Part shown: piece after piece, positions 59,261 through 64,000 of the stretch | Position numbering within the stretch: the first letter of the stretch is position 1 | Layout of the letters: each line of letters begins with the position of its first letter | Assembly (NCBI RefSeq): GCF_946479765.1 | Contig: NZ_CAMLHO010000008.1 | Coordinates: forward strand, 1 to 64,000 | Source of the DNA: an uncultured Aliivibrio sp. | GTDB taxonomy: Bacteria; Pseudomonadota; Gammaproteobacteria; Enterobacterales; Vibrionaceae | Length of the DNA: 64,000 nt | Reading direction: 5' to 3' | Program-made: the position numbers and the translations under genes | Notes under the pieces: generated by a model | Databases searched by the model: none | Told to the model about the DNA's origin: nothing | What the model saw: only the letters and a program-made list of their open reading frames with translations

Positions 59261-59977
59261 ATGACATCTTTACTTTCTTATTCTATTACTGCCATCGTAC
59301 CTGCGGCGGGTGTTGGCAGTCGTATGAAAGCTGATCGCCCAAAGCAATATCTATTATTGAATGGAAAAACGGTACTAGAGCACACCATTGAGCAATTGTT
59401 AGCTTACCCTTTAATCGATAAAGTGATCGTTTCAGTAACCGATGGCGACCCTTATTTTAACGAATTAAACATTGCAAAGGATAAGCGAGTTATTCGAGTG
59501 TCCGGTGGCAAAGAGCGTGCAGATTCAGTACTTTCAGGGTTAACTTACGTAAAAGATAATCAATTGAGTGAATGGGTTATGGTTCACGATGCCGCTCGTC
59601 CTTGTATTCGCCATAGTGATATTGAAAAGCTGATTGAAGCCGTGATACCTCACCATGTAGGTGGTATTCTCGCCTCACCAGTTAGGGATACGATGAAACA
59701 AGCGACACTTGATCAACAAATAGAGACAACCATTGATCGCAGTGTTTTGTGGCACGCTTTAACTCCTCAGCTTTTTACGACTGAACTTTTATATACAGCA
59801 TTAAAAACAGGGTTAGATAAATCATTCTCAATTACTGATGAATCGTCAGCCATAGAATTAATGGGGTATCAGCCTAAACTCGTTCAGGGCCGTGCCGATA
59901 ACCTAAAGATCACCCAACCAGAAGATCTTGATTTAGCTGAGTTCTACCTTCAAAAAATGAAAAAGGAAACCAAATAA
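59261..59977 (+). CDS. ispD: 2-C-methyl-D-erythritol 4-phosphate cytidylyltransferase
   Basis: IspD adds CMP to methylerythritol phosphate in the MEP isoprenoid pathway. The 238-residue protein has the CTP-binding [18 protein letters not shown] motif, [10 protein letters not shown] and the C-terminal [16 protein letters not shown] 59261 is chosen over an adjacent GTG at 59258 because GAGGG then sits at a better distance. It overlaps ispF by one base (TAATG), coupling the two pathway steps. Confidence 0.96.
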   Translation: MTSLLSYSITAIVPAAGVGSRMKADRPKQYLLLNGKTVLEHTIEQLLAYPLIDKVIVSVTDGDPYFNELNIAKDKRVIRVSGGKERADSVLSGLTYVKDNQLSEWVMVHDAARPCIRHSDIEKLIEAVIPHHVGGILASPVRDTMKQATLDQQIETTIDRSVLWHALTPQLFTTELLYTALKTGLDKSFSITDESSAIELMGYQPKLVQGRADNLKITQPEDLDLAEFYLQKMKKETK

Positions 59978-60453
59978 TGAGAATTGGACACGGATTTGAT
60001 GTACATAAATTTGGTGGTGAAGGCCCTGTCATTATTGGTGGCGTTAGTGTTCCCTATGATCAAGGTTTGATTGCACATTCAGATGGTGATGTTGCATTGC
60101 ATGCCCTTAGTGATGCATTGCTTGGTGCAATTGCCGAAGGGGATATAGGTCGTCATTTCCCTGATACTGATGATAAATGGAAAGGTGCAGATAGTCGTGC
60201 CCTATTACGTGATGTCTACCGTCGTGTAAAAGAGAAAGGGTTAGTCTTAGGCAATGCAGACGTTACTATCATTGCTCAAGCCCCTAAAATGGCCCCGCAT
60301 ATTCAAGCAATGTGCGCCGCAATTGCAGAAGATTTAGAAACAGAACTTGGTAATGTTAATGTAAAAGCGACCACCACAGAGCGTCTCGGTTTTACAGGAA
60401 GAAAAGAAGGCATTGCTTGTGAAGCAGTAGTGCTGTTAGTTAACGCATCTTAA
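59977..60453 (+). CDS. ispF: 2-C-methyl-D-erythritol 2,4-cyclodiphosphate synthase
   Basis: IspF cyclises the IspE product in the MEP pathway. The 158-residue protein has the zinc ligands Asp8, His10 (GHGFDVHKF) and His42 ([17 protein letters not shown]), and the C-terminal [13 protein letters not shown] motif. It is coupled to ispD and sits 15 bases before truD. Confidence 0.97.
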   Translation: MRIGHGFDVHKFGGEGPVIIGGVSVPYDQGLIAHSDGDVALHALSDALLGAIAEGDIGRHFPDTDDKWKGADSRALLRDVYRRVKEKGLVLGNADVTIIAQAPKMAPHIQAMCAAIAEDLETELGNVNVKATTTERLGFTGRKEGIACEAVVLLVNAS

Positions 60454-60468
60454 TTAGAGATACATTCT

Positions 60469-61515
60469 ATGTCAGACATCATGTCTAATTTTTCGTGGTT
60501 ATACGGAAAACCAGTTGCAACAGGTAAATTAAAGCAATTACCTGAGCATTTTATTGTTAAAGAAGTACTAGGTTTTACGTTCACAGGAAAGGGTGAACAC
60601 TTAATGGTTAAGATCCGTAAAACGGGTGAAAACACTAAGTACGTAGCGAACGAATTAGCGAAATTTTGTGGTGTAAAATCAAAAGATATTAGCTGGGCAG
60701 GCCTTAAAGATCGCCACGCAATTACTGAGCAATGGTTGAGCGTTCATTTGCCAAAAAGTGATCATCTGAAGTTTGCCTTATTTGAAGTTTCGCATCCCGG
60801 TGTTGAAATTTTAGAAATGACACGCCATAACAAAAAGTTACGTCCAGGTGATCTTCTAGGAAATAGCTTCCAGTTAATTGCCACTGAAGTTACTGACATG
60901 GACGATGTATTATCTCGTTTAGAGAAAGTTAAAGTGTCAGGTGTGCCTAACTACTTTGGTTCACAACGTTTTGGTCATGAAGGCAATAACGTAACAGAAG
61001 CACGTCGTTGGGGCCGTGAAAACGTTCGTACTCGTGATAATACAAAGCGCAGTTTCTATTTGTCTGCGGCTCGTTCATGGATCTTTAACCATATTGTTTC
61101 TCAAAGAATAACAGAGGGTTACTTCACTCAACCTGTTGATGGTGATATTCTACTTGATCAACATGGTCGTACGGTTAATGAGAATGTAACCTCAGAAGAG
61201 AACATTCAAAAAATCCAGAAAGGTGAATGGTCAATCAGCGCTGCTTTAGCAGGCGATAATCAATTACCGACAAGTGAGACGGCATTAGCGTTAGAGCAGC
61301 CACAACTGGATGCAGAACCTGACTTAATGGCATTGATCCGTGGTAACCGCATGCGTCATGAACGTCGTAGTGTTGAATTGCACCCTGAGAACCTAAGCTG
61401 GTCTACAGAGGGCGATACACTAACACTGAATTTCTCTTTATCATCAGGCAGTTTTGCTACGGTGATCGTACGTGAATTACTGCAAGAGATTGAAGTAGAA
61501 CGTACGTACGAATAA
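60469..61515 (+). CDS. truD: tRNA pseudouridine-13 synthase
   Basis: TruD makes pseudouridine 13 in tRNA-Glu. The 348-residue protein has the catalytic aspartate in SWAGLKDRHAITEQW, VPNYFGSQRFGHEGNN, and KRSFYLSAARSWIFN in the TRUD insertion. A second ATG at 60481 is also possible. Gene order ispF-truD-surE-pcm-nlpD matches E. coli. Confidence 0.96.
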   Translation: MSDIMSNFSWLYGKPVATGKLKQLPEHFIVKEVLGFTFTGKGEHLMVKIRKTGENTKYVANELAKFCGVKSKDISWAGLKDRHAITEQWLSVHLPKSDHLKFALFEVSHPGVEILEMTRHNKKLRPGDLLGNSFQLIATEVTDMDDVLSRLEKVKVSGVPNYFGSQRFGHEGNNVTEARRWGRENVRTRDNTKRSFYLSAARSWIFNHIVSQRITEGYFTQPVDGDILLDQHGRTVNENVTSEENIQKIQKGEWSISAALAGDNQLPTSETALALEQPQLDAEPDLMALIRGNRMRHERRSVELHPENLSWSTEGDTLTLNFSLSSGSFATVIVRELLQEIEVERTYE

Positions 61516-61545
61516 TTCAATTTAAGTTAAAGAAGCGAGATAAGA

Positions 61546-62310
61546 GTGAGCAAAAAATTACGCATATTACTAAGTAATGATGATGGTGTCTTCGCGGAAG
61601 GGATAAATACTCTCGCGGCAGTATTATCAGATATTGCGCATATTACCATCGTCGCCCCTGATCGTAATCGCTCTGGTGCATCGAATTCACTCACTCTTGA
61701 GTCTCCGCTTCGAGTTCGTCAAATTGAAGATCATATTCATTCAGTGCAAGGCACACCAACGGATTGTGTGCACTTCGCATTGAATGAATTAATGAAAGAT
61801 GATCTCCCTGATTTAATTATTACCGGAATAAATCACGGTGCAAATTTGGGTGATGATACGCTGTATTCAGGAACCGTTGCCGGAGCGACAGAGGGGCACT
61901 TTCTAGGGTTACCAGCAATCGCCATGTCCTTAGTTGGCAGTAAATACTTTGATACAGCAGCTCAAGTCGCTTTAGAGTTAGTGAACAATCATTTAAAAAA
62001 ACCACTAACGACCAAAAGAGTACTAAACGTTAATGTACCTGATTGTGAGTATTCTCAAATAACCTCTTGGGAAGTTACCCGCTTAGGTGCGAGACATCAC
62101 TCAGAGAGTATGATAAAAGACACCGATCCTCGTGGAGAAACTATTTATTGGTTAGGTCCTCCAGGAAAAAAACAAGACGCAGGTAAAGGCACAGATTTTT
62201 ATGCCATCCAACATAATCAAGTGTCGATCACGCCACTGCAAGTTGATTTAACGGCTCATGATTCTTTAGCCAGTATGGCTGATTGGTTATCAATAGAGAG
62301 AATTAAGTAA
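61546..62310 (+). CDS. surE: 5'/3'-nucleotidase SurE
   Basis: SurE dephosphorylates nucleoside monophosphates and short polyphosphate, with a role in stationary-phase survival. The 254-residue protein has the metal site LLSNDDGV (Asp12, Asp13), [13 protein letters not shown], and [21 protein letters not shown]. The start is GTG at 61546, eight bases after AGCGAGA. Its stop overlaps the pcm start by one base. Confidence 0.96.
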   Translation: MSKKLRILLSNDDGVFAEGINTLAAVLSDIAHITIVAPDRNRSGASNSLTLESPLRVRQIEDHIHSVQGTPTDCVHFALNELMKDDLPDLIITGINHGANLGDDTLYSGTVAGATEGHFLGLPAIAMSLVGSKYFDTAAQVALELVNNHLKKPLTTKRVLNVNVPDCEYSQITSWEVTRLGARHHSESMIKDTDPRGETIYWLGPPGKKQDAGKGTDFYAIQHNQVSITPLQVDLTAHDSLASMADWLSIERIK

Positions 62311-62936
62311 TGGCTCATTCTCGTACCGCGCTACTTGAGCAGTTTTTGCGTCAACAAGGTATTCAAGATGAGGCTGTGCTTGCAGCAATACGAGCATTAC
62401 CAAGAGAGCGCTTTATTCCTGAAGCTTTCGCGCATCAAGCCTATCAAAATAACGCGCTGCCTATTGGTGAAGGGCAATCTATCTCTCAACCTTATATCGT
62501 TGCTAAAATGACCGAGTTGTTATTGTTGCAACGAGATTCGAATGTATTGGAAATAGGTACAGGTTCTGGTTATCAAACCGCAGTATTAGCGCAGTTGCTT
62601 GATCATATTAATTCGGTTGAACGGATTAAATCACTGCAATGGAACGCCAAGCGATTATTGAAACAGCTGGATATATATAATGTCTCAACAAAACACGCTG
62701 ATGGGTGGCAAGGCTGGGCAAGCAAAAGCCCTTTTGATGCCATCATTGTCACCGCAGCCGCAAAGTCCATTCCTAATGATTTATTATGGCAATTAAAGGA
62801 TGGCGGTAGATTAGTGATCCCTATTGGTGAAGCTACTCAGCAATTATTACGTATTGTTCGACATGGTGATGAGTTTCAATCTGAAATTATTGAAGATGTT
62901 CGTTTTGTCCCATTGGTCGCAGGTGAATTAGCATAA
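62310..62936 (+). CDS. pcm: Protein-L-isoaspartate O-methyltransferase
   Basis: Pcm methylates isoaspartyl residues so that damaged proteins can be repaired. The 208-residue protein has [17 protein letters not shown], the [15 protein letters not shown] substrate motif and the SAM motif [18 protein letters not shown]. Coupled to surE and five bases from nlpD. Confidence 0.97.
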   Translation: MAHSRTALLEQFLRQQGIQDEAVLAAIRALPRERFIPEAFAHQAYQNNALPIGEGQSISQPYIVAKMTELLLLQRDSNVLEIGTGSGYQTAVLAQLLDHINSVERIKSLQWNAKRLLKQLDIYNVSTKHADGWQGWASKSPFDAIIVTAAAKSIPNDLLWQLKDGGRLVIPIGEATQQLLRIVRHGDEFQSEIIEDVRFVPLVAGELA

Positions 62937-62941
62937 ACATA

Positions 62942-63985
62942 ATGAATAAAATGACCGTTATCTCCTCTCGCTTGTGGTTAATTACTGCAATAGTTAGCGT
63001 ATTACTTTCAGGTTGCTCTATGGGACCTCATCGTCCTGCGCCTGTTTCAAGTGTTAATCAATCCTCTTCATCTTATGCTGGAGCTGAACGCGGTAGTTAT
63101 CGTGGTAGCTACTATCAAGTAGAGAAAGGAGATACGTTATATTTTATTTCCTATGTTACCAACAAAGATGTTAAAGAGCTGATTGCTTATAATGAATTAA
63201 AAGCCCCTTATGTGATCCACCCGGGTCAGAAAGTAAAATTATGGGGGCCAAAGTATGTCGCTCCAGCGTATGGTGATGACGGGCATTCAGTAAATAAAAA
63301 AGGCGCGTCCTCAATAATCGTAGCCGCCGTTGTCGCTGTCCCCGCTTCTAATAGTAAATCTATCAGTAAGGCAGCGCCAAGCGTGTCGAGTAGCACAAAC
63401 TCACCATCTGTACAAAAACAAAGCACAAAAAAGGTTGAAAACCCTAAACCTAAGGAGTATGTTGATTCTAACAAATCGATAACATCTTCTAAGTCAAAGC
63501 CAGTTGAAAAGCCAAAGTCGGTTGCTAAACAAAAACCAATAGCGACACAAAAACCGATTGCTAAATCGAAGCCAATACCGAAACCGAAATCAAAACCAGT
63601 AGAAAAAAAATCGGAGAAGGTGGATTCTTGGTTATGGCCAACAAAAGGGCGAGTTATCGCTAAGTTTTCAACAGGAGACCAAGGGAATAAAGGGGTTGAT
63701 ATTGCTGGCCAACGAGGTCAAGACATCATCTCTACTGCAAAAGGAACAGTGGTTTATGCGGGTAATGCATTAAGAGGTTATGGCAATTTAATTATAATTA
63801 AACATAACGATGATTACTTAAGTGCATACGCTCATAACGAATCACTATTTGTTAAAGAAGGTCAAAATATTACAGCGGGACAAAAAATCGCATCAATGGG
63901 TAGCTCAAGTACGAGCAGTGTTCGTTTGCATTTTGAGATCCGCTTTAGAGGGAAATCGGTAAATCCACAACGGTATTTACCGTAA
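62942..63985 (+). CDS. nlpD: Amidase activator lipoprotein NlpD
   Basis: NlpD activates the amidase AmiC at the septum. The 347-residue protein has a lipoprotein signal with Cys25 (LLSGC), a LysM domain (about 57-101, YQVEKGDTLYFISY), a long lysine/proline-rich linker with KPKS/KPIA repeats, and a LytM (M23) domain from about 230. The LytM zinc ligands are altered (NKGVD for HxxxD, RLHFEI for HxH), which fits an activator without peptidase activity. In E. coli rpoS follows and is partly transcribed from inside nlpD; the window ends 15 bases after this gene. Confidence 0.95.
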   Translation: MNKMTVISSRLWLITAIVSVLLSGCSMGPHRPAPVSSVNQSSSSYAGAERGSYRGSYYQVEKGDTLYFISYVTNKDVKELIAYNELKAPYVIHPGQKVKLWGPKYVAPAYGDDGHSVNKKGASSIIVAAVVAVPASNSKSISKAAPSVSSSTNSPSVQKQSTKKVENPKPKEYVDSNKSITSSKSKPVEKPKSVAKQKPIATQKPIAKSKPIPKPKSKPVEKKSEKVDSWLWPTKGRVIAKFSTGDQGNKGVDIAGQRGQDIISTAKGTVVYAGNALRGYGNLIIIKHNDDYLSAYAHNESLFVKEGQNITAGQKIASMGSSSTSSVRLHFEIRFRGKSVNPQRYLP

Positions 63986-64000
63986 CAGGGATGACATAGC

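Overview
The window is AT-rich gammaproteobacterial chromosome with dense core genes and no insertion sequences, phage genes, CRISPR arrays, rRNA or tRNA that I can see. Gene content and order (arcB with its own lipoprotein, arcA, a RraA-like gene, thrABC, grcA; rpoE-rseABC-lepA-lepB-rnc-era-recO-pdxJ-acpS; barA/rlmD/relA; pyrG-eno-ftsB-ispD-ispF-truD-surE-pcm-nlpD) point to Vibrionaceae. The base composition and a lone flagellin gene between relA and mazG suggest Aliivibrio, most likely A. fischeri or a close relative. The family assignment rests on gene recognition; the species is inference.

Layout. 1-6.7 kb: a DUF1499 lipoprotein and glutamate synthase gltB-gltD on the minus strand. 7.3-11.9 kb: radical SAM protein YhcC, the redox kinase ArcB, a small lipoprotein, and convergent arcA. 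12.4-18 kb: a RraA-like protein, then the threonine operon with a recognisable leader peptide and attenuator. 18-25.4 kb: grcA, nfo-ung, a hemerythrin protein, a DUF3545 protein, an AGCS sodium/amino-acid symporter with an unusually structured 730-bp upstream region, yaaA and mscS. 25.5-33 kb: a YggE-type SIMPL protein, serA, rpiA, ygfA with 6S RNA, zapA, ygfB, ubiH, ubiI. 33-37 kb: a YtfK-like protein, a candidate small RNA, ygfZ, sdhE, ygfX, nadB. 37.4-46.8 kb: the sigma-E operon and the lepA-to-acpS run. 46.8-54.7 kb: BarA/VarS, RlmD, RelA, and a flagellin with a sigma-28 promoter. 54.8-64 kb: mazG to nlpD.

How the genes fit together. ArcB and ArcA form the anaerobic phosphorelay, and FNR-like sites lie upstream of arcA and grcA, so one theme is oxygen response. 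Envelope stress (RpoE, RseA, RseB, RseC), stringent response (RelA, and a YtfK-like protein whose E. coli relative acts on SpoT), Csr-pathway signalling (BarA) and 6S RNA make the window rich in global regulators. The rest is housekeeping: amino-acid, NAD, ubiquinone, PLP and isoprenoid synthesis, translation, rRNA processing and DNA repair.

No complete novel multi-gene system is visible. The most promising undescribed signals are non-coding: (i) three ordered dyads upstream of the symporter gene, one operator-like and one folding as a three-way junction; (ii) a run of three strong hairpins ending in a minus-strand terminator downstream of ygfZ; (iii) a hairpin that would hide the arcB ribosome binding site; and (iv) a hairpin in the gltB leader. 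Among proteins, the RraA-like protein keeps a D-X20-R-D aldolase motif that E. coli RraA lacks. All dyads and motifs were read by eye; no folding or database search was run.
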